A stretch of DNA of 64,000 nt from Exiguobacterium marinum DSM 16307. GTDB taxonomy: Bacteria; Bacillota; Bacilli; Exiguobacteriales; Exiguobacteriaceae. Location: the NCBI RefSeq assembly GCF_000620845.1, contig NZ_KK211189.1:368501-432500 (forward strand). Direction: 5' to 3'. Positions 34,820 through 44,854 of the stretch are shown in pieces. Made by a program: the position numbers and the translations under genes. Within the stretch, counting starts at the first letter, position 1. Each line of letters opens with the position of its first letter. The notes beneath the pieces were generated by a model that made no database searches, was not told where the DNA came from, and saw only the letters and a list, made by a program, of their open reading frames with translations.

Positions 34820-35530
34820 TTAGTCTTCTTCTCCTGCCTTCAAATAATATCCGACGCCACGACGCGTAATGATGTACGTCGGCGTCGATGGGTTATCCTC
34901 TACTTTTTCGCGAAGACGACGTACTGTAACATCCACGGTACGTACGTCACCGAAGTAATCATAGCCCCATACCGTTTGGAGCAAGTGTTCACGCGTCATC
35001 ACTTGTCCAATGTTTTGCGCGAGGTAATGAATTAATTCGAACTCGCGATGCGTCAATTCGATTTTCTCTTCCCGTTTCGTCACCATGTACGAATCCGGAT
35101 GAATCGTCAAGTCGCCGATCGCGATATCGTTCGCATTCGCCCCTTTCGCTTCTGGCGCCGGCGCCGTCGCGTGACGTCGCATATTCGCTTTGACACGAGC
35201 CAACAGTTCACGTGAGCTGAACGGTTTCGTGACGTAGTCATCCGCTCCGAGCTCTAACCCGAGTACTTTATCGATCTCGGAGTCTTTCGCCGTCAACATG
35301 ATGATCGGCATATCATACTTCTTCCGTACCTCACGACATACTTCCATGCCGTCTTTGAGCGGAAGCATGATGTCGAGTAAGATGAGGTCCGGTTGAATCT
35401 CCTCTACTTTTACGAGGGCTTCTTCACCGTCATAGGCGACATGCACCTGATAACCTTCTTTTTCAAGTTTAAACTTCAATATATCTGCGATTGGTTGTTC
35501 GTCATCTACCACTAAAATCGTACGATCCAT
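34820..35530 (-). CDS. walR: Response regulator WalR (VicR/YycF)
   Basis: A 236-residue OmpR-type regulator. The receiver has Asp9, Asp10 and phosphoacceptor Asp53 ([11 protein letters not shown]), Thr81 region MLTAKD and Lys in VTKPFS; the winged helix ends with [14 protein letters not shown]. It controls autolysins and cell-wall metabolism and is essential in Bacillus. First gene of the wal operon. GAGGAGG precedes ATG 35530 with a long spacer. TACAAT on the minus strand at about 35573 may be its -10 box, without a convincing -35. Confidence 0.97.
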   Translation of the reverse strand: MDRTILVVDDEQPIADILKFKLEKEGYQVHVAYDGEEALVKVEEIQPDLILLDIMLPLKDGMEVCREVRKKYDMPIIMLTAKDSEIDKVLGLELGADDYVTKPFSSRELLARVKANMRRHATAPAPEAKGANANDIAIGDLTIHPDSYMVTKREEKIELTHREFELIHYLAQNIGQVMTREHLLQTVWGYDYFGDVRTVDVTVRRLREKVEDNPSTPTYIITRRGVGYYLKAGEED

Positions 35531-35627
35531 TCAGTGAGTCCTCCTCTTATCATTAAACGTACATGCCTACATTGTAACTCTTTTTATACAGCTTAGAAAG
35601 CGTGGTCCATTTCCGCGGAAATGAAAA

Positions 35628-35650
35628 AGAGAGCCCGATGGCTCCCTTTC
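35628..35650 (-). terminator. Terminator of purA
   Basis: On the minus strand GGAGCC and GGGCTC pair around ATC, followed by TCTTTTT. It lies one base after the purA stop. Confidence 0.7.
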
Positions 35651-36940
35651 TTATGCTTCGTAAATATCACGCAAGATAACCGTCTGTTCACGAGCCGGTC
35701 CGACCGAGAACGTCAACAATTCGATTCCTGTCAATTCTTCGATGCGACGTACGTAACGCTGTGCATTCTTCGGAAGGTCATCGAAGTTGCGGACACCCGT
35801 GATGTCTTCTGTCCAACCCGGAAGTTCTTCGTATACTGGTACACACTTCTCGAGGACGCGGAAGTTCGGCGGGTACTCATCAAGATGCTTCCCTTCGTAC
35901 TCATACGATGTGCAAATCTTGAGCGTCTCAAGACCTGTCAATACATCGATGGAGTTGAGGCAAAGATCTGTGATTCCACTGACACGACGTGAGTGACGTA
36001 CGACAACCGAGTCGAACCAGCCGACACGACGGGGACGACCTGTTGTTGTCCCGTACTCTTTACCGACTTCACGGATCGTATGGCCGATCTCATCGTCAAG
36101 TTCTGTCGGGAACGGACCGTCACCGACACGTGACGTGTATGCTTTACAGACACCGACCACGTGATGAATCTTCGATGGTCCGATTCCGGCACCGCTCGAT
36201 ACGCCACCTGACGCGGCGTTCGACGATGTGACGAACGGGTACGTTCCGTGGTCGATATCGAGAAGGACCCCTTGTGCCCCTTCAAAGAGAACTTTCTTTT
36301 CTTCGTCGAGTGCATCGTTTAAGACGACCGATGTATCACACACGTATTTAGCGAACTGTTGGCCATACGCATAGTACTCTTCAAAGATATCATCAAACTC
36401 GATCGGGTCGACCTCATACATTTTCACGAACATGCGGTTTTTCAACTCAAGCACGGTCTTTAGTTTCTCCGCAAACACTTCTTTATCAAGAAGGTCAGCG
36501 ATGCGAAGCCCGATACGTGCCGCCTTATCCATGTATGCCGGACCGATTCCTTTGAGCGTCGTACCGACTTTTGCGTCACCTTTTGCGTCTTCCTCTAGAC
36601 GGTCTTGAAGCTGGTGATACGGCAAGATGATGTGCGCCCGGTTCGAGATCCGAAGGTTATCCGTGCTCACACCGCGCTCATGTAAGTAAGCGAGTTCGGT
36701 CACGAGTGATTTCGGGTTGACGACCATTCCGTTTCCGATGACACACGTTTTGTCCGAATAGAAGATCCCAGACGGAATGAGGTGAAGTTTATATTTCGTA
36801 TCATTGAAGACGATCGTGTGACCAGCGTTGTCTCCCCCTTGATAACGCGCGACGACTTCGGCTTGTTTCGATAAGAAATCGGTGATCTTTCCTTTTCCTT
36901 CATCGCCCCACTGCGTTCCCACTACGACTACTGATGACAT
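35651..36940 (-). CDS. purA: Adenylosuccinate synthetase
   Basis: A 429-residue enzyme joining IMP and aspartate with GTP hydrolysis to form adenylosuccinate, the first committed step from IMP to AMP. The N-terminal P-loop [11 protein letters not shown] carries the catalytic Asp13, and NAGHTI carries the catalytic His; [12 protein letters not shown] and GTTTGRPRR are present. Full length for the family. AAGGAGG precedes the ATG. Monocistronic, with a strong promoter preceded by a pair of PurBoxes, so likely repressed by PurR. Confidence 0.98.
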   Translation of the reverse strand: MSSVVVVGTQWGDEGKGKITDFLSKQAEVVARYQGGDNAGHTIVFNDTKYKLHLIPSGIFYSDKTCVIGNGMVVNPKSLVTELAYLHERGVSTDNLRISNRAHIILPYHQLQDRLEEDAKGDAKVGTTLKGIGPAYMDKAARIGLRIADLLDKEVFAEKLKTVLELKNRMFVKMYEVDPIEFDDIFEEYYAYGQQFAKYVCDTSVVLNDALDEEKKVLFEGAQGVLLDIDHGTYPFVTSSNAASGGVSSGAGIGPSKIHHVVGVCKAYTSRVGDGPFPTELDDEIGHTIREVGKEYGTTTGRPRRVGWFDSVVVRHSRRVSGITDLCLNSIDVLTGLETLKICTSYEYEGKHLDEYPPNFRVLEKCVPVYEELPGWTEDITGVRNFDDLPKNAQRYVRRIEELTGIELLTFSVGPAREQTVILRDIYEA

Positions 36941-36985
36941 AATGAATCCTCCTTATTAATCAACGTTCTGTTCAAACCATCCGTA

Positions 36986-37014
36986 AGTGTACACTTGAAA
37001 AGTGAGAAAGTCAA
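36986..37014 (-). promoter_or_regulatory. Predicted sigma-A promoter of purA
   Basis: On the minus strand TTGACT (37009-37014) and TACACT (36986-36991) are 17 bases apart. Confidence 0.7.
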
Positions 37015-37017
37015 TCT

Positions 37018-37061
37018 AATACCGAACGTTTTATATAAGATGTAACTATTCGTTCGTTATT
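37018..37061. promoter_or_regulatory. PurBox pair (PurR operator) upstream of purA
   Basis: CCGAAC at 37022-37027 and its inverted counterpart ACGAAC at 37052-37057 on the other strand form two 14-base PurBoxes about 16 bases apart, the arrangement bound by a PurR dimer in B. subtilis. They lie just upstream of the -35 box. The second box departs from consensus at one core base. Confidence 0.65.
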
Positions 37062-37078
37062 TTTAAATCACCTATTAA

Positions 37079-37111
37079 AAAAAAGACACCACCGACGTTA
37101 CATCGGTGGTG
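37079..37111 (-). terminator. Terminator of dnaB
   Basis: On the minus strand CACCACCGA and TCGGTGGTG pair around a 7-base loop that includes the stop codon, followed by TCTTTTTTT. Strong. Confidence 0.88.
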
Positions 37112-38450
37112 CGAAGGCTTGTGTCTCCATATTGACGAACTTGTTATACTCTTTCCGGAAGGAGAGCTTGACCGTACCGGTCGGACCGTTACGTTGTTTC
37201 GCAATGATGATCTCAATCGTATTGGCGTCTTCACTCTCTTTATCGTAATAGTCATCACGATAGAGGAAGGCGACGATATCGGCATCCTGCTCGATCGCTC
37301 CCGATTCCCGGATATCCGACATCATCGGTCGCTTGTCTTGACGACTCTCTACGCCACGCGAGAGCTGTGACAAGGCGATAACCGGTACTTGCAGTTCCCG
37401 CGCAATCGCTTTGAGCGTACGCGAGATCTCCGATACTTCTTGTTGGCGGTTCTCGCCCGGTTTCCCGTTCCCGACGATGAGCTGCAAGTAGTCAATCATA
37501 ATCATCCCGAGGCCGTACTCCTGTTTCAAACGACGACACTTCGCTCGAATCTCGTTGACACGGAGACCCGGCGTATCGTCGATGTAGATGCCTGCTTGCG
37601 AAAGCGACGACATTGCGAGTGACAGACGGCCCCAGTCTTCTGCTTCGAGACGACCGGTCCGGAGACGCTGGGCATCGATGTTCCCTTCCGCACACAACAT
37701 ACGCATAACGAGTTGCTCGGCACCCATCTCCAAACTGAAGATGGCGACGTTCTCGCCCGTACGGACGGCAACGTTTTGCGAGATGTTCAAAGCGAACGCG
37801 GTTTTCCCGACAGATGGACGAGCGGCCACGATAATCAAATCGTTTCGCTGGAAACCAGCCGTCATCTTATCCAAATCGGTGAAGCCCGTTGCAATTCCAG
37901 TGATTTCACCACTCGACTGATGTAGTTTTTCAATCGTTGAATATGCATCCGAGAGAACCGACCCGATTGGATGGAAACTCGATTGTCCTTTTCGCTGCGA
38001 TACTTTTAAAATATTCCGTTCGGCATCTGACAGCACGGAATCGACCTCATCTTGGCGTTCATAACCGTCTGACACGATATTGGTCGCCGTTCGGATTAAA
38101 CGACGGAGCGCCGCTTTTTGGTCGACGACGTTCAAGTAATAGCCGATGTTTCCAATGGCCGGTACAGATTCAGCGACTTCTGCCAAATAGTTGAGACCGC
38201 CGATTTCGTCTAGAATGCCTTGAGCCTGTAACTCTGAACTGAGCGTGACTAAGTCGACGAGTTCGCCCCGGTCATTGATCTTTAACATCGCTTCAAAGAT
38301 GCGTTGGTGGCTGACACGATAAAAGTCGTCCGGGTCGACACGTTCTGAGGCCGTGATCAACCGATCCGAATCGAGGATGATTGCCCCTAAGACGGCTTGC
38401 TCCGCTTCCACGCTATGTGGTGGTGTATTGACTTGAATCGCATCACTCAT
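37098..38450 (-). CDS. dnaB: Replicative DNA helicase DnaB (B. subtilis DnaC)
   Basis: A 450-residue hexameric 5'-3' helicase. It has the N-terminal DnaB domain (PHSVEAEQAVLGAIILDSD) and the RecA-like core with Walker A ARPSVGKTAFALN, Walker B MIMIDYLQLI and the arginine finger region SQLSRGVESRQ. It unwinds DNA ahead of the fork and recruits primase. GAGG lies before ATG 38450. It follows rplI with a 17-base gap, as in other Bacillales, and ends at a strong terminator before purA. Confidence 0.98.
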   Translation of the reverse strand: MSDAIQVNTPPHSVEAEQAVLGAIILDSDRLITASERVDPDDFYRVSHQRIFEAMLKINDRGELVDLVTLSSELQAQGILDEIGGLNYLAEVAESVPAIGNIGYYLNVVDQKAALRRLIRTATNIVSDGYERQDEVDSVLSDAERNILKVSQRKGQSSFHPIGSVLSDAYSTIEKLHQSSGEITGIATGFTDLDKMTAGFQRNDLIIVAARPSVGKTAFALNISQNVAVRTGENVAIFSLEMGAEQLVMRMLCAEGNIDAQRLRTGRLEAEDWGRLSLAMSSLSQAGIYIDDTPGLRVNEIRAKCRRLKQEYGLGMIMIDYLQLIVGNGKPGENRQQEVSEISRTLKAIARELQVPVIALSQLSRGVESRQDKRPMMSDIRESGAIEQDADIVAFLYRDDYYDKESEDANTIEIIIAKQRNGPTGTVKLSFRKEYNKFVNMETQAFAPPM

Positions 38451-38467
38451 CCGTCTCTACCTCACCT

Positions 38468-38911
38468 TCAAGCTTCTTGTACATGTACATTCAACGTCGC
38501 GACGACGTCATGGTGCAACTTCACAGGCACTTTCGTGAAGCCGAGCGCCTTGATTGGGTGCTCGAGTTCAATTTTACGCTTATCAATCTTGTAGCCCATT
38601 GTTTTAAGGACATCCGCGATTTGTTTGCTTGTGACTGACCCGAACACGCGACCGCCTTCCCCAGCTTTCGTCGTGACGGCGATCGTCTCTTTTTCAAGCT
38701 TCTCTTTTAGTTGTTTCGCTTCGTTCAACTCTTCTTCTGCGGCCTCTTCGGCACGACGTTCTTTCGCTGCGAACGCTTTTAAGTTCCCAGGTGTCGCTTC
38801 TACCGCCAAATTTTTCTTGAACAAGACATTTTTCGCGTAAGCGTCTGCCACATTTTTCACTTCTCCAGCTTTTCCTTGCCCTTTTACATCTACTTTCAAA
38901 ATGACTTTCAT
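38468..38911 (-). CDS. rplI: 50S ribosomal protein L9
   Basis: A 147-residue protein with the N-terminal L9 signature ([17 protein letters not shown]), the long basic helix in the middle and a C-terminal globular domain ending [16 protein letters not shown]9 spans from the L1 stalk and helps reading-frame maintenance. AAGGAGAGG precedes the ATG. The ATG overlaps the gdpP stop by four bases (ATGA), so L9 is coupled to gdpP translation. Confidence 0.98.
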   Translation of the reverse strand: MKVILKVDVKGQGKAGEVKNVADAYAKNVLFKKNLAVEATPGNLKAFAAKERRAEEAAEEELNEAKQLKEKLEKETIAVTTKAGEGGRVFGSVTSKQIADVLKTMGYKIDKRKIELEHPIKALGFTKVPVKLHHDVVATLNVHVQEA

Positions 38912-40899
38912 TCTAATTCCTCTCCTTCAGTTTCATCTGTTACATAATGATCGATTGCCTCTTTCAACATGGCATTCGCTTGTTCGCGACTCACTTCGAG
39001 CTGCGTCGCCGCATTCGTCAAATGTCCACCACCATCAAGCATTTCCATGATGACTTGAACATTGACGTCACCGAGGGATCTTGCGCTAATCCCTGTTCGT
39101 CCATCCGGTAAAATCGCGATGACGAATGATGCTTTCACGCCTTCCATATTTAACAGTTGGTCTGCCGATTGGGCAATCAACACTTGATGATGCGCCTCAT
39201 CGTCAGAAGCGACCGCAATCGCCATGCCGCCTGCATAAATTTCAGTGTTTCTCAAAATCTGAGACTGCTCGATATAAGCATCGAGGTCCTGGCGCATAAA
39301 ATGCTGTACGAGAACCGTATCCGCCCCTTGAATTCGCAAGAAAGATGCCGCGTCAAACGTACGCGAGCCTGTTCGGAGCGTAAATCCTTTCGTGTCGACC
39401 ATGATTCCTGCAAGAAGCGATGTCGCTTCCAAAATGGAAAGCTTGCGGCTTCCCGCCTGATACTCAATCAGCTCCGTGACAAGTTCACATGTTGATGACG
39501 CGTATGGCTCCATATAAACGAGGACCGGATCTTCGATAAACTCTTCCCCGCGACGGTGATGGTCGATGACGACGACTCGTTCCGCTCGGTAGAGAATATC
39601 TTTTGAAATGACGAGCGATGGACGGTGTGTATCGACGACGACGAGAAGCGTCTGCTCATCAATGAGGGGTTGTGCTTCATATTCGGTTAGGAACTGGCTA
39701 TACAACGCGTCATCGTTCTCTACTTCTTGGACGAGGCGCTGAATTCCGATACTCGTTTCGCCAGACGGAATCACGACATACGCCTCACGTCCGACAAACT
39801 CAGCCAATTTCATAATCCCGATGGACGCCCCGAGCGAGTCCATATCTGGATTCTTATGCCCCATTATGAGAACTCGACTCGATTCTCGAATCAAGTCACG
39901 CATCGAGTTCGAGATGACACGTGCCCGGACGCGCGTCCGCTTTTCGGTCGGGTTTGTCTTCCCCCCGAAGAAACGTACTTTTCCGTTATGACGTTTGACA
40001 ACAGCCTGGTCACCACCACGACCAAGTCCGAGGTCTAGACTTGACTGAGATAAGTTGCCGAGCTCCGTTAGCGTTGTCTCTCCACATCCAATCCCGATCG
40101 ATAACGTCAACGGGATCCTCTGCTCTTTCGTCGCTTCACGTACTTCATCTAAAATTGAGAATCTGTTGTTTTCAAGTTCAGATAACGTTCGCTCGTTCAT
40201 AACGAGGAAAAAGCGATCCGCCGCTGTACGGCGCATGTAGATGTGATGCTGCTGTGCCCATTGATTGAGAAGTACCGTCACACGACGATTGATCTCACTA
40301 CGCACTTGTTCATCCACTGCAGTCGACATCTCATCATAGTTATCCAAGTACAAAATACCAATGACTGTTTGCGATTGCACATACTTTTGCTCAATTTCTG
40401 CTTCCTCGGTCATGTCAAATAAATAAAGGGTTTGATGTATTTGATTGTAGTAGACGCGGTAGACACGATCGCCTACTTCAATCGTGGCTTCATCCTCTTC
40501 CTCTTCAATCAATTCAGCGAATGCAGAATGGAGCGCGTCGAGCGGGACTCCAATCGCCATATCGAGTTCGAAGATCAATCGCGATTGTTCGTTAAACCAA
40601 CTGATGCGCCGGTCTTGATCAAAGACTAAAATTCCAATCGGCATCGTCGTCAACGCTTCTTTCCCGACCTCTTCGATTTGATGAGAGAGTGAGAGGACAT
40701 ACTGTTCCCAATTTTTACGCTCCCGTCGCATTGTTACTTGCTGATAGATGAAGAAAATCAGCGTGCCCATAAACAGGGTGATTGCCGCCACAATATTGTA
40801 GAACGCCAATCCTAACGAGACAAGGACTCCAATCACATATGGAACCATGTGACGCGCGTATTGGTTCTTCACGGATGTTAATGCTTCACCACTGTGCAT
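38908..40899 (-). CDS. gdpP: Cyclic-di-AMP phosphodiesterase GdpP (YybT)
   Basis: A 663-residue membrane enzyme. Two N-terminal membrane spans are followed by a PAS domain (residues 80-150), a degenerate GGDEF domain and a DHH-DHHA1 pair: [21 protein letters not shown] and VVIDHHRRG are the metal motifs. It hydrolyses c-di-AMP to pApA and so controls potassium and cell-wall homeostasis and beta-lactam tolerance. AGGAGG precedes ATG 40899. It is first in the gdpP-rplI-dnaB transcript. Confidence 0.97.
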   Translation of the reverse strand: MHSGEALTSVKNQYARHMVPYVIGVLVSLGLAFYNIVAAITLFMGTLIFFIYQQVTMRRERKNWEQYVLSLSHQIEEVGKEALTTMPIGILVFDQDRRISWFNEQSRLIFELDMAIGVPLDALHSAFAELIEEEEDEATIEVGDRVYRVYYNQIHQTLYLFDMTEEAEIEQKYVQSQTVIGILYLDNYDEMSTAVDEQVRSEINRRVTVLLNQWAQQHHIYMRRTAADRFFLVMNERTLSELENNRFSILDEVREATKEQRIPLTLSIGIGCGETTLTELGNLSQSSLDLGLGRGGDQAVVKRHNGKVRFFGGKTNPTEKRTRVRARVISNSMRDLIRESSRVLIMGHKNPDMDSLGASIGIMKLAEFVGREAYVVIPSGETSIGIQRLVQEVENDDALYSQFLTEYEAQPLIDEQTLLVVVDTHRPSLVISKDILYRAERVVVIDHHRRGEEFIEDPVLVYMEPYASSTCELVTELIEYQAGSRKLSILEATSLLAGIMVDTKGFTLRTGSRTFDAASFLRIQGADTVLVQHFMRQDLDAYIEQSQILRNTEIYAGGMAIAVASDDEAHHQVLIAQSADQLLNMEGVKASFVIAILPDGRTGISARSLGDVNVQVIMEMLDGGGHLTNAATQLEVSREQANAMLKEAIDHYVTDETEGEELE

Positions 40900-41013
40900 G
40901 TATGCCTCCTAAAATGAGTAATGTTCACCCATGGAATCGTAAAGGTTTCTGCTCTATCATACCATATTCGTCGGTTTCACTTACACACTTACAGACGAGA
41001 TGAAATACAAAAA

Positions 41014-41041
41014 AACGACTTATCCAAAAGGATAAGTCGTT
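41014..41041 (-). terminator. Terminator of the rpsF-ssb-rpsR operon
   Basis: A 12-base perfect stem (AACGACTTATCC and its complement) around a 4-base loop, with seven T residues on the minus-strand side. Confidence 0.93.
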
Positions 41042-41050
41042 CGTCAAACA

Positions 41051-41281
41051 TTACTCTGCAACGTATGGAAGCAAAGCCATTTGACGTGAACGCTTGATAG
41101 CGACAGTAAGTGGACGTTGGTATTTCGCTGAAGTACCAGTCACACGACGTGGAAGAATTTTACCACGCTCTGAAACGAAGCGTTTGAGTAATTCTACGTC
41201 TTTATAATCGATATGAGTGATGTTGTTCGACGTAAAGAAACATACTTTACGACGACGACGACCTCCTGGACGACGTGCCAT
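41051..41281 (-). CDS. rpsR: 30S ribosomal protein S18
   Basis: A 76-residue basic protein. It begins [19 protein letters not shown] and ends with [12 protein letters not shown], the standard S18 termini. It binds with S6 in the platform of the small subunit. It is the last gene of rpsF-ssb-rpsR, 43 bases after ssb, with AAGGAGG before its ATG. It carries a single Cys, the reduced zinc-free form common in Bacillales. Confidence 0.98.
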   Translation of the reverse strand: MARRPGGRRRRKVCFFTSNNITHIDYKDVELLKRFVSERGKILPRRVTGTSAKYQRPLTVAIKRSRQMALLPYVAE

Positions 41282-41324
41282 GTGAAGACCTCCTTTATAA
41301 GTTAGTTTTTCATGTCAACGATGA

Positions 41325-41840
41325 TTAGAATGGCAAATCATCGTCTGACAAGTCAATTTTGTTGCCACCCGAGAACGGATCTGCATCAAAACCTTTATTT
41401 GAAGACTGGTTTGAGGACTGAGATGAAGTCGAAGCAGCTCCTGCGCCCCATCCTGATCCACTTGACTCACCACCACTGAAGACATCTCCAGATGGTGCTT
41501 GCTCACGTTGCCCTGAAGCTCCGCGTGGTTCAAGGAAGCGTACGCTGTCGGCGACTACTTCTGCCCGGTAACGACGTTGGCCATCTTGTCCTTCGTAACT
41601 ACTGATTTGAAGGCGACCGTCAACGCCGGCCATGCTGCCCTTTTTCAAGTATTGTGCTACGTTCTCTGCTTGTTTGCGCCAAACGACACAATCAATAAAG
41701 TCCGTCTCGCGCTTCCCATCCTGCCCAGCAAATGGACGATCGCAAGCGAGAGTAAAGCGTGTTACGGCGATTCCGCTCTGCGTATAACGCATTTCCGGAT
41801 CGCGAGTCAATCGACCAACTAACACAACTCGGTTAATCAT
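41325..41840 (-). CDS. ssb: Single-stranded DNA-binding protein
   Basis: A 171-residue SSB. The OB fold runs from INRVVLVGRLTRDPEMRY to the end of about residue 105, a Ser/Gly-rich linker follows and the acidic tip DLSDDDLPF closes the protein, which recruits replication and repair partners. I choose ATG 41840, because AAAGGGG is 9 bases upstream of it and only 3 from the longer TTG start. It lies between rpsF and rpsR. Confidence 0.97.
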   Translation of the reverse strand: MINRVVLVGRLTRDPEMRYTQSGIAVTRFTLACDRPFAGQDGKRETDFIDCVVWRKQAENVAQYLKKGSMAGVDGRLQISSYEGQDGQRRYRAEVVADSVRFLEPRGASGQREQAPSGDVFSGGESSGSGWGAGAASTSSQSSNQSSNKGFDADPFSGGNKIDLSDDDLPF

Positions 41841-41877
41841 CTCCAAGATCCCCTTTCACGATACGAAACGTTAAGGA

Positions 41878-42165
41878 TTAACGCTCGTCTTTTGTTGTCA
41901 TTTGACGGACAACGTCGTCAGAGATCTTCATGAGACGCTCTGTTTCTTGGATCGCTTTAGGTTCAGCAACGATGTTAAGAAGAACGTAGTGTCCTTCACG
42001 CATCTTGTTGATTTCATAAGCGAGACGACGTTTACCCATGTCTGTTGTTTTTTCAACAGTACCACCGTTTTCAGTGATGACGTTGTTGAAGCGTTCGATT
42101 AAAGCTTTCTTCGCTTCCTCATCAACTGATGGACGGATAATGTAAAGAAGTTCGTATTTACGCAT
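41878..42165 (-). CDS. rpsF: 30S ribosomal protein S6
   Basis: A 95-residue protein with the S6 start RKYELLYIIRPSVDEEA and the conserved GKRRLAYEINKMREGHYV. It pairs with S18. GGAGG precedes ATG 42165. It is the first gene of rpsF-ssb-rpsR. The 130-base leader region 42166-42295 has a TAGTAT-type -10 and a possible hairpin, but I could not confirm an S6:S18 leader motif. Confidence 0.98.
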   Translation of the reverse strand: MRKYELLYIIRPSVDEEAKKALIERFNNVITENGGTVEKTTDMGKRRLAYEINKMREGHYVLLNIVAEPKAIQETERLMKISDDVVRQMTTKDER

Positions 42166-42295
42166 TATCTTTCACCTCCTCTTGGACTAGCGGCCCCTAC
42201 CAATTGCAGGAGCAAGGAGCAAACAATTGTTTTACTCACGTCATAATATACTATCAAACTTACTTAACTTTTACAATACGTTTCCGAAAATCAAC

Positions 42296-43396
42296 TTATA
42301 CGTTGAAACGGAATGTGACAACATCGCCGTCTTGGAAGACGTATTCTTTTCCTTCAGAACGAAGTTTCCCTTGTTCTTTTACCATCGTCATATTGCCAGC
42401 CGTTGAAAGATCGTCATATGAGACGACTTCGGCACGAATAAAGCCCCGTTCGAAGTCTGAGTGGATGACACCAGCACACTGTGGTGCTTTCATCCCTTGT
42501 TTGAACGTCCAAGCACGAACTTCTTTTTCACCTGCAGTGAAGTACGTTGCAAGACCGAGTGTCGAATAAGCCGCACGAATCAATTGATCGAGTCCAGACT
42601 CTTCGATGCCGAGATCTTGTAAGAACTCAAGACGTTCTTCAGGTTCGAGTTCTGAAATTTCTTCTTCGATGCGTGCACAGATGACAATCACTTGCGCCCC
42701 TTCTGTTGTCGCGTGATCACGGACGGCTTGAACATGTTCGTTTGCATCCGCATCCGCTACTTCTTCTTCACTGACGTTTGCCACGTACAACATCGGTTTC
42801 ATCGTCAATAGTTGGAAGTGCTTCACGATTGCCAATTGGTCATCCGTGAGCTCTGCGACACGGGCAGGACGTTCTTCTTCTAAGACGGCTTGCACGATTT
42901 CAAGTGCCTCAAGTTCTTGTGCGGCACCTTTATCTTTTGATTTGACCATTTTTTGAACACGTGTGATCCGTTTTTCAACTAACTCGAGGTCGGCTAAAAT
43001 CAATTCAAGGTTAATTGTCGTAATGTCGTCTATTGGTGAGACACGACCCGCGACGTGCGTGATGTTCTCATCTTCAAAACAACGAACGACTTGGCAGATT
43101 GCATCGACTTCGCGAATATTCGCTAAGAACTTGTTTCCGAGTCCTTCACCTTTTGAAGCCCCTTTAACGATTCCGGCGATATCTGTAAATTCAAACGCTG
43201 TTGGAACCGTCTTTTTTGGTTTGACGAGTTCTGTCAATCGATCAAGGCGTGCATCTGGTACTTCTACGACGCCGACATTCGGGTCGATCGTCGCGAACGG
43301 ATAGTTAGCCGCTTCGACTCCTGCTTGTGTAATCGCATTAAACAATGTCGATTTCCCGACGTTTGGCAATCCGACAATTCCTGCTGTTAATCCCAC
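42296..43396 (-). CDS. ychF: Ribosome-binding ATPase YchF (Obg-like)
   Basis: A 366-residue ATPase of the OLA1/YchF group. The P-loop GLPNVGKSTLFNAI, a coiled-coil insertion (about residues 130-170) and the C-terminal TGS-like domain (YFTAGEKEVRAWT, later QGKLRSEGKEYV) are present. It prefers ATP to GTP and acts at the ribosome and in stress responses. The start is GTG 43396 behind GAGGAGG; the longer 43459 start has an unrelated leader. A Noc-box match lies just upstream of the start. Confidence 0.96.
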   Translation of the reverse strand: MGLTAGIVGLPNVGKSTLFNAITQAGVEAANYPFATIDPNVGVVEVPDARLDRLTELVKPKKTVPTAFEFTDIAGIVKGASKGEGLGNKFLANIREVDAICQVVRCFEDENITHVAGRVSPIDDITTINLELILADLELVEKRITRVQKMVKSKDKGAAQELEALEIVQAVLEEERPARVAELTDDQLAIVKHFQLLTMKPMLYVANVSEEEVADADANEHVQAVRDHATTEGAQVIVICARIEEEISELEPEERLEFLQDLGIEESGLDQLIRAAYSTLGLATYFTAGEKEVRAWTFKQGMKAPQCAGVIHSDFERGFIRAEVVSYDDLSTAGNMTMVKEQGKLRSEGKEYVFQDGDVVTFRFNV

Positions 43397-43418
43397 TAAT
43401 AGTTCCTCCTCATCCGGT

Positions 43419-43432
43419 GTTTCCCGGGAAAT
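43419..43432. promoter_or_regulatory. Noc-binding site match upstream of ychF
   Basis: GTTTCCCGGGAAAT matches the Noc consensus at 13 of 14 positions. It lies 22 bases upstream of the ychF start. Confidence 0.65.
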
Positions 43433-43539
43433 GTTAAACCGTCTGTGGAGTGGGTACATTCAGTACACCACACCGTCACATCCTTCACAATTATAGATAG
43501 TCCACGATTAAACCGCAACTCACGTTCATAACCTAAAGA

Positions 43540-43565
43540 AAAACGCCGCTTATTCCGCGGCGTTG
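43540..43565 (-). terminator. Terminator of mscS-DUF951
   Basis: On the minus strand AACGCCGC and GCGGCGTT pair around an 8-base loop, followed by TTTTTC. It overlaps the last codons of the DUF951 gene. Confidence 0.85.
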
Positions 43566-43753
43566 CCTTGCTCAAGCACTTTCTTGAATCGCTTATCAAA
43601 GTCCCGGCGTTGCATGAGCACACTTGCTCCACAACCTTGACATTTGATGCGAATGTCCATCCCTACACGTGTGATTTGCCAGCGATTCGTCTTGCAGGCA
43701 TGTGGTTTTTTCATTTCCACAATATCGTTCAACGCATAAGTTTTACTGTGCAT
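43550..43753 (-). CDS. DUF951 domain-containing protein
   Basis: A 67-residue protein of the DUF951 family (B. subtilis YyzM position), with YALNDIVEMKKPHACKTNRW at the start and a Cys pair CQGCGA in the middle. Function unknown; the single Cys pair plus an upstream Cys suggests a small zinc-binding or nucleic-acid-binding fold. It overlaps the mscS stop by 11 bases and shares its terminator. Confidence 0.87.
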   Translation of the reverse strand: MHSKTYALNDIVEMKKPHACKTNRWQITRVGMDIRIKCQGCGASVLMQRRDFDKRFKKVLEQGNAAE

Positions 43754-44684
43754 TTTCTACTTCTCCTCCTTTAGGAGTCGGGTTAGGGGGTAACATAACC
43801 GTACGTGGATACGGAATTTCAATATTGCGTTTGTCAAATCCGGCTTTCAATTCTTTATGAAGAATCCGGCCGGCTGTGAAATGTTGTGTCGGTGGTACTT
43901 CTGCCATCAAGCGATAGACGACCTCTGAAGCCCCGAGCGATTGCACGCCAGCGAGGGTAATCGGTTCGATGAAGAGGTCATGATATTTTGCCTCAACTTC
44001 TTTTGCGATTTCTTTAATCGCCGATTCAACGCGTTCCATGTCTTCTTCATAAGCAACACCAACATCGACGACCGCCACACTGTTTTCAAGTGAGTAGTTC
44101 GTCACTTGCATGATCTGTCCGTTCGGAATAATGGATACTTGTCCGTTCAATCCTTTTAACTTTGTCGTCCGGATGCCGACTTCGATGACGATCCCTTCAA
44201 CTTCTTGGTTCAGGCTGACGTAATCCCCATTTTTATACTGGTTTTCAAAAATGATGAACGCACCGGTGATGACGTCTTTCACCAAACTTTGGGCACCAAA
44301 TGAAATAGCGAGACCTGCCACACCGGCCGAAGCGATCAACCCGGCAATATTTACGCCGAATTGCCCAAGCACCGTCAGGACCATGATCAATCCGATGACA
44401 TAACGAATCGTATTTTGTGCCAGTTTCAATAACGTTTCGTTCTGTCGTTGTGCGACAATGTCATTTTCTTTTATTTTTCGGAGCGTAAACACGCGTTCCA
44501 CCATCGTGGTCAAGATTCTTGTCGCGATGTATAAACCAAGGATAATGAGCGCCACACCGGCGAGTTTAATCCCAAGCCCAATCCACATGTCCGTATCTTT
44601 GAAATATTCCACGAATCGGTTCACGCTATCAATCGTTTCATCCGCAACCGTGTTTAAATCTTTTTCTGTATTTTGCGAAGCCAT
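43743..44684 (-). CDS. mscS: Small-conductance mechanosensitive channel (MscS family)
   Basis: A 313-residue channel. Three membrane spans (residues 35-55, about 80-105 and the Gly/Ala-rich pore helix VNIAGLIASAGVAGLAISFG) are followed by a beta domain and a C-terminal mixed domain (GASEVVYRLMAEVPP). It opens under membrane tension to release solutes. In Bacillus the cognate is YyaE-like, in the same neighbourhood. Overlaps DUF951. Its promoter is between 44685 and 44854, opposite the YyaC gene; I see no clear -35/-10 pair. Confidence 0.93.
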   Translation of the reverse strand: MASQNTEKDLNTVADETIDSVNRFVEYFKDTDMWIGLGIKLAGVALIILGLYIATRILTTMVERVFTLRKIKENDIVAQRQNETLLKLAQNTIRYVIGLIMVLTVLGQFGVNIAGLIASAGVAGLAISFGAQSLVKDVITGAFIIFENQYKNGDYVSLNQEVEGIVIEVGIRTTKLKGLNGQVSIIPNGQIMQVTNYSLENSVAVVDVGVAYEEDMERVESAIKEIAKEVEAKYHDLFIEPITLAGVQSLGASEVVYRLMAEVPPTQHFTAGRILHKELKAGFDKRNIEIPYPRTVMLPPNPTPKGGEVENAQ

Positions 44685-44854
44685 CTTTTCACCTCAAAAG
44701 TCGTAGATTCTAAATTATCAAAACACATTTCGTGACTTTTCTCAAACACTGCATTCGGAAGTTTAGATGTTTTCCACTTTTGGGAATGGTTTAATACGAG
44801 ATCAATCCCCCATCGCAACTAGGAATAGGCAGCTTAGAAGAGAGGATGAGATTC

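Noticed and set aside
42166..42295. Possible S6:S18 ribosomal-protein leader upstream of rpsF
   Set aside because: A small hairpin exists, but I could not fit the conserved CCG-containing motif with confidence.
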